From DATARH01 sp035534535 (GTDB taxonomy: Bacteria; Pseudomonadota; Alphaproteobacteria; ATCC43930; CGMCC-115725), in the NCBI GenBank assembly GCA_035534535.1, contig DATLRS010000125.1, positions 1 through 11,354 on the forward strand: a stretch of DNA of 11,354 nucleotides. Reading direction: 5' to 3'. Numbering within the stretch: position 1 is the stretch's first letter; every line of letters starts with the position of its first letter. A program made the translations under genes and the position numbers. This document shows positions 1 to 7,647 of the stretch, in pieces. The notes beneath the pieces were generated by a model, which searched no databases, was not told where the DNA came from, and saw only the letters and a list, made by a program, of their open reading frames with translations.

Positions 1-2
1 TG

Positions 3-2225
3 CGCCGGGTCGGCGGCTACAACATCGACATGATCCACGATGAGGGCCACAACATGGCCCAGTTGCTGGTCGGCTCGGAGGGGACGCTCGCCTTTTTTAC
101 CGAGATCGAACTCGATCTGCAGCCGATCCCGCCGCACCGGGTGCTCGGCATCTGCCATTTCCCCAGCTTCTATCAAGCGATGGACGCGACCCGGCACATC
201 GTGGCGTTGGGTCCCGCGGCGGTCGAACTGGTCGATCGCACGATGATCGAACTGGCGCGCGACAACCCGGTCTTTCGCCCGGTGGTCGACCGCTTTGTCC
301 GCGGCGAGCCGGACGCGATCCTGTTGACCGAATTCGCCGGCCCGGACGCCGACGACAATCTGCGGCGGCTGAAACAGCTCGTCGAGCTGATGGGCGATCT
401 CGGCTTTCCCGGCGCCGTCATCGAGGCGACCGATCCCGCCTTCCAGAGCGCGGTATGGAATGTCCGCAAGGAGGGCCTCAACATCATGATGTCGATGAAG
501 GGGGACGGCAAGCCGGTCTCCTTTATCGAGGATTGCGCGGTGCGGCTCGAGGATCTGGCCGAATACACCGACCGGCTGACCCAGGTCTTCCACAAGCACG
601 GGACCGTCGGCACCTGGTACGCGCATGCCTCGGTCGGGACCCTGCATGTCCGGCCGGTCATCAACCTGAAGCAGGAACTCGGCGCCAAGCAGATGCGGGC
701 GATCGCCGAGGAAGCCTTTGCGATGGTGCGCGAATACCAGGGCTCGCATTCCGGCGAGCACGGCGACGGGCTGGTGCGTTCGGAGTTTCACGAACCGATG
801 TTCGGCTCGCGCATCGTGCGCGCCTTCGAGGAAGTGAAGGACAGTTTCGACCCGACCGGCCTCTTCAACCCCGGCAAGATCGTGCGGCCGTCGAAGATGG
901 ACGACCGCAGCCTGTTCCGCTTCAAGCCGGGCTACCGGCAGCTGCCGCTCGACAATGCGCTCGACTGGTCCGATTGGGGCAGCTTCGCCAGTGCCGTCGA
1001 GATGTGCAACAACAACGGCGCCTGCCGCAAATCCGACCCCGGCGTGATGTGTCCGTCCTACCGCGCCACCGGCGACGAGCAGCATCTGACGCGCGGCCGC
1101 GCCAACAGCTTGCGCCTCGCGCTGTCGGGCCAGCTCGGGGCCGATGCGCTGGTCTCGCCGGAGATGCGCGACACGATGGCGCTGTGCGTCTCGTGCAAGG
1201 GCTGCAAGCGCGAATGCCCGACCGGCGTCGACATGGCGCGCATGAAGATCGAGTTTCTGCACCACTACAATAAGCGCCACGGCTCGAGCCTGCGCGACCG
1301 GCTCGTGGCCTATCTGCCGCGCTATGCGCCCTATGCCGCGCGGCTGGCGCCGCTTCTCAACCTGCGCAACCGGATGAAGCTGTTGGCCGGGCTCGGCGAG
1401 CGGCTCCTCGGCCTCAGCGCGCGGCGGCAATTGCCGCAGTGGGCGTCCTCGCCCTATCGCGGCAGTACCGATACCGGACCGGCCGGCGGGCGCAACGTCG
1501 TGCTGCTGGTCGACACCTTCAACCGCTATTTCGAGCCGGAGAATGCCTGGGCCGCCGAGCGGGTGTTGGCGCGCGCCGGCTATCGGGTGACGACGCCCGA
1601 GCCGGCGGTCGGGCGACCGTTATGCTGCGGCCGCACGTTTCTCGCGGCCGGCCTCATCGACGAGGCGAAAGCGGAGGCGCGGCGCACGCTGGCGGCGCTC
1701 TTGCCGGCGATCAAGGCCGGCACGCCGATCATCGGCCTCGAACCGGCCTGCCTGTTGACCCTGCGCGACGAATTCCCGGCGATGCTCCCCGGCGCCGACA
1801 GCACAGCGCTGGCGACGCACGCCCAGCTCTTTGAGGAATTTGTCGCCAGCGAGCGGGCGGCCGGGCGTTTCGCGCTGCCGCTCGCGGCGATGCCCGGGCA
1901 GAGCGCGCTATTGCACGGCCATTGCCACCAGAAGGCGTTCGGCACCGTCGCCGCCGCGGCCGATGCCTTGCGGCTGATCCCGGAGCTGACGGTCGAGACC
2001 TTCGATTCGACCTGCTGCGGCATGGCCGGCTCGTTCGGCCTCGAAGCCGAGCATTACGACGTCTCGATGCGGATCGGCGAATTGGGCGTGCTGCCGAAGA
2101 TGCGCGACGCCGCCCCCGACACGCTGATCGCCGCCTGCGGCACCAGCTGCCGCCATCAGATCGCCGAAGGCGCCGGCCGCGCCGCCCGCCACATCGTCCG
2201 CATCCTCGACGACGCCTCGACCTGA
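3..2225 (+). CDS. FAD-linked oxidase / Fe-S D-2-hydroxyacid dehydrogenase (YdiJ-like), 5'-truncated by window
   Basis: This is the C-terminal part of a flavin and iron-sulfur dehydrogenase that oxidises a D-2-hydroxyacid (D-lactate or D-2-hydroxyglutarate type) and passes electrons through Fe-S clusters. The frame is open from the window edge. Base 3 already encodes RRVGGYNID, followed by LLVGSEGTLA, the end of the PCMH-type FAD domain, so the ATG at 30 is internal. The FAD-oxidase C-terminal domain follows, with GEHGDG near 754-771 and FNPGKIV near 865. Next are Fe-S motifs C-x5-C-x8-CP (1005-1055) and C-x2-C-x2-C-x3-CP (1185-1220), the spacing of the YdiJ family. Two CCG (cysteine-rich) repeats follow, at 1623-1631 and 2013-2021, with HCHQK at 1920-1934. 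About 740 residues are visible; E. coli YdiJ has about 1018, so roughly a quarter is missing. Substrate is uncertain; glycolate or lactate oxidase is possible. Confidence 0.9.
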   Translation, partial: RRVGGYNIDMIHDEGHNMAQLLVGSEGTLAFFTEIELDLQPIPPHRVLGICHFPSFYQAMDATRHIVALGPAAVELVDRTMIELARDNPVFRPVVDRFVRGEPDAILLTEFAGPDADDNLRRLKQLVELMGDLGFPGAVIEATDPAFQSAVWNVRKEGLNIMMSMKGDGKPVSFIEDCAVRLEDLAEYTDRLTQVFHKHGTVGTWYAHASVGTLHVRPVINLKQELGAKQMRAIAEEAFAMVREYQGSHSGEHGDGLVRSEFHEPMFGSRIVRAFEEVKDSFDPTGLFNPGKIVRPSKMDDRSLFRFKPGYRQLPLDNALDWSDWGSFASAVEMCNNNGACRKSDPGVMCPSYRATGDEQHLTRGRANSLRLALSGQLGADALVSPEMRDTMALCVSCKGCKRECPTGVDMARMKIEFLHHYNKRHGSSLRDRLVAYLPRYAPYAARLAPLLNLRNRMKLLAGLGERLLGLSARRQLPQWASSPYRGSTDTGPAGGRNVVLLVDTFNRYFEPENAWAAERVLARAGYRVTTPEPAVGRPLCCGRTFLAAGLIDEAKAEARRTLAALLPAIKAGTPIIGLEPACLLTLRDEFPAMLPGADSTALATHAQLFEEFVASERAAGRFALPLAAMPGQSALLHGHCHQKAFGTVAAAADALRLIPELTVETFDSTCCGMAGSFGLEAEHYDVSMRIGELGVLPKMRDAAPDTLIAACGTSCRHQIAEGAGRAARHIVRILDDAST

Positions 2226-2227
2226 TC

Positions 2228-3040
2228 TCAGTCGGCCGGGAAGCCGCCGCGGGAATAGGGCAGGATCACCAGGCGATTTTTCGGGATGATCTGATCGGCG
2301 AGGCTGATCGGCACGATGCCGTGCGGCCCGGCGCCGGTCTCGGCGATCTCGTAGATGAAGCCGCTGTGATGGCGGGTGGGGTCGCCCAGGGTCTGGTAGC
2401 CGACGCAGCCGACCCACCAGAATTCGAGGCGCGCGCCTCGCTGTTGGGCGATGTGCCGGTCCACCAGATCGGCGCCGACCCCCTCGATGCGGCTCACCCC
2501 CCGGCTCTCTTTCGGAAAGAGGCTGTCGCGCGTCGGCGGCGCGGCGGCCTGTTCGGGCGGCCGCGGCTCGCACAGCGATTTCTGGAGCGCGACAACGTCC
2601 ACATCGACATGCGGAATGACGGCCGAGGATATCTGGACCCCGATCGCCGGCGCCTCGCCGGTATTCTCCACCCGGTAGTGCGTCGCGAGGCTGACATTGC
2701 GGTCCTTGATGATCATCGGCCCGGCGAGCGAGGGCGTCGCATGGACCCAGGCGCGATGCTGGCGCGACGCCAGCCGGTGCAGCTGCGCTTCGAGGGCGCG
2801 GGTTTGCCCCGCCAGTTCGCGCCCGTGCGCCGCGGCGGCGCGCCATTGCCAGGCCGAGAAGCCGGCGGCCGCCAGGCTTGCGAGCAGCAGCAATCCGGCG
2901 ACCGCGACAATCGCGACGCTGACGCCTTTGCCGCGCTGCGGCTGCCCGCCCGCCGGCGGTCGCGCCCGGTAGGTGGAACCGAGGATCAGTGCGAGGATGA
3001 CCGCAACCGACCCCAACGCCGCAATCAGGAACTGTTCCAT
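2228..3040 (-). CDS. Uncharacterised membrane-anchored protein, two N-terminal helices
   Basis: I do not recognise a named family. Counting from the ATG at 3040 (270 aa), there is a hydrophobic segment at residues 4-21, a second at 40-63, then an Arg/Glu/Gln/Leu-rich likely coiled coil at 70-93. A soluble, probably beta-rich domain follows, beginning with RAWV (96-99) and containing YRVENTGEAPA (122-132). I have the impression that this RAWV...NxGxxPA layout recurs in uncharacterised proteobacterial membrane proteins, but I could not check it. The start is uncertain: ATG 3040 and ATG 3052 both lack a clear Shine-Dalgarno, and a TTG at 3085, three bases after the stop of the GFA gene, is also possible with a weak AGAAG. 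It is probably co-transcribed with the GFA gene. Its stop lies two bases from the stop of the convergent dehydrogenase gene. Confidence 0.75.
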   Translation of the reverse strand: MEQFLIAALGSVAVILALILGSTYRARPPAGGQPQRGKGVSVAIVAVAGLLLLASLAAAGFSAWQWRAAAAHGRELAGQTRALEAQLHRLASRQHRAWVHATPSLAGPMIIKDRNVSLATHYRVENTGEAPAIGVQISSAVIPHVDVDVVALQKSLCEPRPPEQAAAPPTRDSLFPKESRGVSRIEGVGADLVDRHIAQQRGARLEFWWVGCVGYQTLGDPTRHHSGFIYEIAETGAGPHGIVPISLADQIIPKNRLVILPYSRGGFPAD

Positions 3041-3088
3041 GGCAAGACCCATCAGCTGACACCAACGCCCGGCGGCTGCACGCAAACG

Positions 3089-3520
3089 CTACTTCTGGTA
3101 CGATCGGCCGGGCGGATAGCTCGGGAATTTCGGCAGGTCCGGGTCCATGTGATCCCATGGCTGGGCGCTTTTGACAAAGATGTCGGCCTCGGCGCGAAAC
3201 CCGCTCGGGTCGTCCAATGTGCCGACCCGCAGCCCGACGATGTCGGGCCGGCTCGACACCTCGATATAGAGCGGCGAGCCGCAGGCGCCGCAAAACACCC
3301 GGGTCACTGCGTTGCCGGCGTCCGATTTTGTCACGTAGCGCGTGGGCGTGCCGCTGGTGAGGCGGAACCCGGCGGCCGGCACGCGCATCGCCGCGACATA
3401 GGCGGTGCCGCTGGCGCGCTGGCAGTCGCGGCAATGGCATTGCAGCGAAAAGACCGGATCGCCGACCGACTCGTAGCGCACCGCGCCGCACAGGCACCCG
3501 CCGGTTCGCCGCGCAGCCAT
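3089..3520 (-). CDS. GFA family zinc protein (glutathione-dependent formaldehyde-activating enzyme-like / CENP-V fold)
   Basis: This small cytoplasmic protein (143 aa) carries the full seven-cysteine zinc signature of the GFA family: C9 and C11 in GGCLCGAVRY, C28, C30 and C33 in CHCRDCQRASG, and C77 and C80 in FCGACGSPLY. The founding member Gfa was described as condensing formaldehyde with glutathione, but most family members have no proven substrate, so formaldehyde activation should not be assumed. Two in-frame ATGs are available. The one at 3526 has GAGGGAG directly against it, while the one at 3520 has the same motif six bases upstream, the better spacing, so 3520 is chosen. The membrane-protein gene follows at once, giving a likely two-gene operon divergent from the CoA-transferase gene. 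Confidence 0.9.
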   Translation of the reverse strand: MAARRTGGCLCGAVRYESVGDPVFSLQCHCRDCQRASGTAYVAAMRVPAAGFRLTSGTPTRYVTKSDAGNAVTRVFCGACGSPLYIEVSSRPDIVGLRVGTLDDPSGFRAEADIFVKSAQPWDHMDPDLPKFPSYPPGRSYQK

Positions 3521-3604
3521 CGTCATCTCCCTCGCGTCGGTAAGCGCGCCACGATCAGCCGTCTAGAACATCTGCGCAGACCTGTCCAACCTCGATTGAC
3601 CGCG

Positions 3605-3671
3605 CTGCCCGCTGCCGGCGACGACAGCAACTTGCGCCGGCTTTGTGCGAGCGGGCAGTATTGGGCAGCGG
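3605..3671 (+). promoter_or_regulatory. Nested and competing inverted repeats in the leader of the CoA-transferase gene
   Basis: An outer perfect 9-bp inverted repeat pairs CTGCCCGCT (3605-3613) with AGCGGGCAG (3650-3658). Directly inside it, GCCGGCG (3614-3620) pairs with CGCCGGC (3635-3641), giving a stacked stem with one 8-base bulge. A third segment, GGCAGCGG (3664-3671), which abuts the Shine-Dalgarno at 3673-3680, can instead pair with CCGCTGCC (3609-3616), so the two folds exclude each other. This is read directly from the bases. A regulatory role (leader switch or operator) is inferred and weakened by the high GC content. Confidence 0.4.
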
Positions 3672-3688
3672 CGAGAGGAGCGGGATCG

Positions 3689-4903
3689 ATGACGAGCGCA
3701 GCGGACGGATCGGGGCGGTTGCCGCTTGCCGGCCTTGTCGTCATCGATTTCGGGCAGATCTTTCAGGGCCCCTATGCGACGCTGCTGCTGGCCAAGGGCG
3801 GCGCGGACATCATCAAGATCGAGCCGCTGACCGGCGAACCCTTGCGCCGCCGCGCCATGCCCGGCACCAGCGCGACGCTGCCGTTCGCGATGCTCAACCA
3901 GAACAAGCGCGCCGTCACGCTGAACCTGAAGCACCCGCGCGGCCGCGAACTGCTGTTCGAGATGGTGCGGCGGGCCGACGTGCTGTTGGAAAACTTCTCG
4001 CCCGGCACGATGGACGCGCTCGGCGTCGGCTGGAGCGTGCTGCATGAGCTCAACCCGCGCCTCATCTACGCGACCGGCACCGGCTTTGGCATCAGCGGCC
4101 CCGACCGCGACAATCTGGCGATGGACCTGACGATCCAGGCCGCCTCGGGCATCATGAGCGTCACCGGCGCGCCCGACGGGCCGCCGATGAAAGCCGGCCC
4201 GACGCTGGTTGATTTCATGGGCGGCATCCACCTTTATGGGGCGATCCTGACCGCGCTCTACGATCGCGACCGGAGCGGCGAGGGCCGGCTTGTCGAGGTG
4301 GCGATGCAGGAGACGGTCTATCCGAGCCTGGCGGCGAGCTTTGAATATTACCACCGCACCGGCCGGCCGCCGCCGCGCACCGGCAACCGCCAGGCCGGCT
4401 TGTCGACCGCACCCTACAACGTCTATCCGGCATCGGATGGCCACGTCGCGATCCACACCGTCACCGAGGGGCATTGGAAGAACCTGCTGCAGGCGATGGG
4501 GCGCGAGGCATTGGCCGACGATCCGCGGTTCAAGACCAATGCCGACCGCATCGGCCATATGGACGAGGTTGATGCGGTCGTCGCCGCATGGACCCGCACC
4601 CTGCCGAAGATGGAGATATTCGCGCGCCTCAAGGCCAGCCGGGTGCCGTGCGCCCCGGTGCGCACCGCGCCTGAGGTGATGCACGACCGGCACATGCACG
4701 AGCGCGGCATGCTGGTCGATGTCGAGCATCCGGAACTGGGGCCGATCACCGTGCCGAATTCACCGCTGCGCCTGCACGGCCTGGCCACGGCAACCAGCGC
4801 GCCGAGCCCGACGATCGGCCAGCACAACGCCGAGATCTACGGCGGCTGGCTCGGCTTGTCGGCCGATGAACTGGCGGCGCTGAAGGCGGAGGGGGTAATC
4901 TGA
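3689..4903 (+). CDS. CaiB/BaiF family (class III) CoA-transferase
   Basis: Class III CoA-transferase of 404 aa, the usual length for formyl-CoA or carnitine-CoA transferase relatives. It would move CoA between acyl-CoA and a free carboxylate in the cytoplasm, activating an acid for catabolism. The N-terminus has the family pattern VVIDFGQIFQGPYATLLLAK followed by GADIIKIE, then LNLKHPRGR and LLENFSPGTMDALG. The likely catalytic aspartate is D175 in LVDFMGGIHL, at the place of Asp169 of formyl-CoA transferase. EVAMQETV and a small C-terminal domain follow. The reading frame stays open far upstream, but ATG 3689 is chosen because it has GAGAGGAG eight bases before it and the family N-terminus begins about ten residues later. 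It is the first gene of the plus-strand cluster. Substrate unknown. Confidence 0.93.
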   Translation: MTSAADGSGRLPLAGLVVIDFGQIFQGPYATLLLAKGGADIIKIEPLTGEPLRRRAMPGTSATLPFAMLNQNKRAVTLNLKHPRGRELLFEMVRRADVLLENFSPGTMDALGVGWSVLHELNPRLIYATGTGFGISGPDRDNLAMDLTIQAASGIMSVTGAPDGPPMKAGPTLVDFMGGIHLYGAILTALYDRDRSGEGRLVEVAMQETVYPSLAASFEYYHRTGRPPPRTGNRQAGLSTAPYNVYPASDGHVAIHTVTEGHWKNLLQAMGREALADDPRFKTNADRIGHMDEVDAVVAAWTRTLPKMEIFARLKASRVPCAPVRTAPEVMHDRHMHERGMLVDVEHPELGPITVPNSPLRLHGLATATSAPSPTIGQHNAEIYGGWLGLSADELAALKAEGVI

Positions 4904-4931
4904 GTTCATGCCCCGTGGTTCATGCCCCGTG
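4904..4931 (+). repeat. Perfect 14-bp tandem duplication
   Basis: GTTCATGCCCCGTG occurs twice head-to-tail with no mismatch (4904-4917 and 4918-4931), starting on the base after the CoA-transferase stop codon. Each copy includes an ATG with no useful Shine-Dalgarno. The perfect copies suggest recent replication slippage. It lies in the 76-base gap before the serine hydrolase gene. Confidence 0.9.
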
Positions 4932-4946
4932 CCGCCCGCCCCCTCT

Positions 4947-4962
4947 CGTCATCCTGAGCTCA
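4947..4962. repeat. Possible fragment of a dispersed CGTCATCCTGAG-type repeat
   Basis: CGTCATCCTGAGCTCA lies just before the Shine-Dalgarno of the serine hydrolase gene. From general knowledge, CGTCATCCTGAG is the left half of a small palindromic repeat common between genes of many Proteobacteria; the matching right half is not present here. TGAGCTCA is itself an 8-bp palindrome. Chance cannot be excluded. Confidence 0.3.
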
Positions 4963-4979
4963 ATTCAAGGAGAGCTGAC

Positions 4980-6203
4980 ATGCATGAATTCGGATTGCCG
5001 CGGGCCGAGTGCCCGGAACAGGTCGGGTTATCGACGGCGCGGCTGGAGCACGCGGCGCGGGTCATCAAAGGGGATGTCGAGCGCAGCCTGATCCCGGGCG
5101 CGGTGCTGGCGATCGCGCGCGGCGGGCGGATCGGCTATGCCGAGGCGTTCGGGTTTCGCGACCGCGAGGCGGGAGCGGCGATGACGCCCGATGCGATCTT
5201 CCGCATCGCCTCGATGACCAAGCCGATGACGACGCTGGCGGCGATGATGCTGGCCGAGGAAGGCCGCCTCGAAATCGCCGCGCCGGTGGCCAACTACCTG
5301 CCCGAATTCGCCGCCGCGACGGTCGGGATCGAGCGCGTCAAGGCGCACCGCACGATGACCGTGCAGGATTTGATGCGGCACACCTCGGGGCTGACCTACG
5401 CCGATTTCGGGAACTCGCCGGTGCAGATGATGTGGCGCGACGCCGGCTTGCGCGACGAAAACCAGACCAACGCCGACCTCGCGGCCAAGCTCGCCCGGCT
5501 GCCGTTGATGTTCGAGCCGGGCACGACCTGGGAATACAGCATGTCGACCGATGTGCTCGGCCGCGTCGTCGAGGTGGCGTCGGGCAAGTCGCTGGGCGAT
5601 TTCTTCGCCGAGCGGATCACCGGCCCGCTCGGCATGGTGGATACCGGGTTTGCCGCTACTGGCAAGCGCGCCGCTCGCGTCGCCGAGCCGCAGCGCGACC
5701 CGGCCACCGGCAAGCGACCGCCGATGCGCAACGTCGCGGAGCCGGGGCGCTTCCAGTCGGGCGGCGGCGGCGCGGTCTCGACCGCGGCCGACTATCTGCG
5801 CTTCTGTCAGATGCTGCTGAACGGCGGCGAACTGGACGGCGCGCGGCTGGTCGCGCCAAAGACCGTCGCGCTGATGGCATCCGACCATCTGCCGCCCGAT
5901 ATCGCCTACAGCGCAACGACCCGTTCCCGGTTCGGCGCATTGGCGCCGGTGCCCGAGATGGGCCACGGCTTCGGTCTCGGCTTTGCGGTGCGCAAGGAGC
6001 AGGGCCGCTCGCCGGTGCCCGGCTCGGTCGGCGATTTTTTCTGGGGCGGCGCCCACGGCACCTATTTCTGGATCGACCCGCAGGAGCAGATGATCGTCGT
6101 GCTGATGGCGGCGGCGCCCGAGCAGCGCCTGCATTACCGCTATCTGACGCGCCAGCTCGTCTACGCCGCGCTGACCCGCTCGCGCGGCCGTCGCGAACGC
6201 TGA
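4980..6203 (+). CDS. Serine hydrolase, class C beta-lactamase fold; probable family VIII carboxylesterase
   Basis: A 407-aa hydrolase of the beta-lactamase/transpeptidase-like family, probably cleaving esters. The nucleophile motif SMTK gives S78 and K81 in FRIASMTKPM. The second-motif tyrosine is Y186 in WEYSMSTDVLGRVVE. In place of the KTG box there is WGGAHGTYFWIDP, resembling the WGG motif of family VIII esterases such as EstB. The stretch GGGGAVSTAADYLRF is also typical. No signal peptide is seen, so it should be cytoplasmic, unlike AmpC or penicillin-binding proteins; this favours an esterase in the catabolic cluster over antibiotic resistance. ATG 4980 is chosen because AAGGAG ends seven bases before it; the in-frame ATG at 4908 lies in the tandem duplication and lacks such a site. 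A lactonase or amide hydrolase remains possible. Confidence 0.88.
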   Translation: MHEFGLPRAECPEQVGLSTARLEHAARVIKGDVERSLIPGAVLAIARGGRIGYAEAFGFRDREAGAAMTPDAIFRIASMTKPMTTLAAMMLAEEGRLEIAAPVANYLPEFAAATVGIERVKAHRTMTVQDLMRHTSGLTYADFGNSPVQMMWRDAGLRDENQTNADLAAKLARLPLMFEPGTTWEYSMSTDVLGRVVEVASGKSLGDFFAERITGPLGMVDTGFAATGKRAARVAEPQRDPATGKRPPMRNVAEPGRFQSGGGGAVSTAADYLRFCQMLLNGGELDGARLVAPKTVALMASDHLPPDIAYSATTRSRFGALAPVPEMGHGFGLGFAVRKEQGRSPVPGSVGDFFWGGAHGTYFWIDPQEQMIVVLMAAAPEQRLHYRYLTRQLVYAALTRSRGRRER

Positions 6204-6242
6204 GCCGGAGCGGCAGTCGCGGAGGAGAACCCGGAGGAAAAC

Positions 6243-7640
6243 ATGGCGGGCAGTCCGCAGATCGCATTCGCCTCGGCGCTCGAACTGAGCCGGCTCTATC
6301 GCGAGAAGGCGCTGTCGCCGGTCGAGGTGGCGCAGGCGCTGTTCGCCCGGCTCGACGCGCTGCAACCGGCGCTCAACGCCTTTTGTCTGGTCGATCACGA
6401 CGGCGCGCTGGCCGCCGCCAGCGCCGCCGAGCAGCGCTGGATGGCGGGCGAGCCGCGCGGCCCGCTCGATGGCGTGCCGGCAACGATCAAGGACCTGGTA
6501 TTGCTGCGCGGCTTTGCGACGCGGCGCGGCTCAATGATGATCGACCCGGTGCCGGATCAGGAGGACGGCCCGGCGGTGGCGCGGCTGCGCGAGGCGGGCG
6601 CGGTGATCCTTGGCAAGACGACGACCCCCGAATTCGGCTGGAAGGCGATCGGCGATTCGCCGCTGACCGGCATCACCCGCAACCCGTGGAACCCGCAGCG
6701 CACGCCGGGCGGTAGCAGCGCCGGGGCGGCGGCGGCCTGTGCCGCCGGCATCGCGCCGCTGCATGTCGGCAGCGACGGCGCCGGCTCGATCCGCATCCCC
6801 GCGTCGTTCACCGGGATCTTCGGGATCAAGGCGACGTTCGGTCGGGTGCCGGCCTATCCGCCCTCCCCGATGGGCCTCCTGTCGAATGTCGGACCGATGA
6901 CCCGCGACGTGCGCGACGCGGCGGCGATGCTCAATGTGCTGGCGCGGCCCGACCCGCGCGACCCTTACATTCTGCCGCCGGAGACCCGCGATTATCTCGA
7001 CGGCATCGAGGGCGGGGTGCGGGGCCTGCGCATCGCCTACAGCCCCGATCTCGGCTACGCGCGGGTCGATCCCGAGATCGCCGCCGCCTGCGCCGCGGCA
7101 GCATCGCAGTTCGCGGCATTGGGTGCCGTCATCGAACAGGTCGGTGCGATCTTCCCTTCGCCGCGCGAAGCATTGCTGACCCTGTGGAGCGCCGGCACGG
7201 CCCGCATCCTGGCGGCCTATCCGGCGGAAAAGCGCGCGCTGTGCGACCCCGGCCTCGCTGCCGTGGCCGCCGCGGGCGAGCGGATCAGCGGCGCCGATTA
7301 TGTTGCCGCCGATCTGGCGCGCACCGCGTTGGGGGCGCAGATGGCAGCCTTCCACCAGCGCTATGACCTGCTGCTGACGCCGATGATGCCGGTGGCGGCC
7401 CTGCCGGTCGGCCAGGACCTTAACGATCCGGCGAGCGAGACCAGCTGGATCGACTGGTCGCCGTTCAGCTATCCGTTCAACATGACGCGCCAGCCGGCGG
7501 CCTCGATCCCCTGCGGGCTGACGAGCGCCGGATTGCCGATCGGCCTGCAGATCGTCGGGCCGCTCTATGCCGAGGACCGGGTGTTGCGTGCCGCCCGCGC
7601 CTTCGAGGCGACGCAGCCGGTGCGTCGCCCGCCGATTTGA
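6243..7640 (+). CDS. Amidase signature (AS) family hydrolase
   Basis: A 465-aa amidase-signature enzyme that would hydrolyse a carboxamide to acid and ammonia in the cytoplasm. The Ser-cisSer-Lys triad is visible: K83 in PATIKDL, S158 in TPGGSSAGAAAA and nucleophile S182 in GSDGAGSIRIPAS. The 24-residue gap between the two serines equals that in FAAH (217/241) and malonamidase E2 (131/155). The residue two before the nucleophile is Ala, where this family usually has Gly (TGGS or GGGS). GatA is unlikely as there is no gatB or gatC nearby. ATG 6243 has GGAGG five bases upstream. The gap from the esterase gene is 39 bases, and the stop overlaps the Shine-Dalgarno of the acetyltransferase gene, which suggests one operon. 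Substrate unknown. Confidence 0.92.
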   Translation: MAGSPQIAFASALELSRLYREKALSPVEVAQALFARLDALQPALNAFCLVDHDGALAAASAAEQRWMAGEPRGPLDGVPATIKDLVLLRGFATRRGSMMIDPVPDQEDGPAVARLREAGAVILGKTTTPEFGWKAIGDSPLTGITRNPWNPQRTPGGSSAGAAAACAAGIAPLHVGSDGAGSIRIPASFTGIFGIKATFGRVPAYPPSPMGLLSNVGPMTRDVRDAAAMLNVLARPDPRDPYILPPETRDYLDGIEGGVRGLRIAYSPDLGYARVDPEIAAACAAAASQFAALGAVIEQVGAIFPSPREALLTLWSAGTARILAAYPAEKRALCDPGLAAVAAAGERISGADYVAADLARTALGAQMAAFHQRYDLLLTPMMPVAALPVGQDLNDPASETSWIDWSPFSYPFNMTRQPAASIPCGLTSAGLPIGLQIVGPLYAEDRVLRAARAFEATQPVRRPPI

Positions 7641-7647
7641 GGAAACG

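Noticed and set aside
2500..2560. Possible regulatory or repeat content within the minus-strand membrane-protein gene.
   Set aside because: The frame is continuous and encodes a Pro/Ala/Glu-rich linker; nothing beyond coding sequence is needed to explain it.
1908..3497. A 529-aa minus-strand open frame.
   Set aside because: It is an out-of-frame shadow of the GFA and membrane-protein genes and extends antisense into the dehydrogenase; its composition is typical of GC-rich shadow frames.
3540..3550. GTAAGCGCGCC, which resembles the start of an IS66 terminal inverted repeat.
   Set aside because: A seven-base match is expected about once by chance in this window on two strands. It lies more than 5 kb from the IS66 fragments with intact unrelated genes between, and no partner end is present.
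3596..3601. TTGACC as a possible -35 box for the CoA-transferase gene.
   Set aside because: The bases about 17 positions downstream (CGACGA) do not resemble a -10 box, so a sigma-70 promoter is not supported.
1922..3688. A plus-strand open frame running from 1922 through to the CoA-transferase stop at 4903, which could be read as a 993-aa fusion protein.
   Set aside because: The part before 3689 is antisense to the GFA and membrane-protein genes, is rich in Arg, Pro and Ala with no domain, and overlaps the dehydrogenase end. The clear ribosome binding site and family N-terminus set the start at 3689.
5028..6398. A 456-aa minus-strand open frame opposite the esterase gene.
   Set aside because: It has no recognisable domain and is His/Arg/Gln-rich as expected for an antisense shadow.
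5009..6715. A 568-aa plus-strand open frame in another phase across the esterase and amidase genes.
   Set aside because: It is an Arg/Ala/Gly/Asp-rich frame without motifs, while the overlapping frames carry full catalytic signatures.
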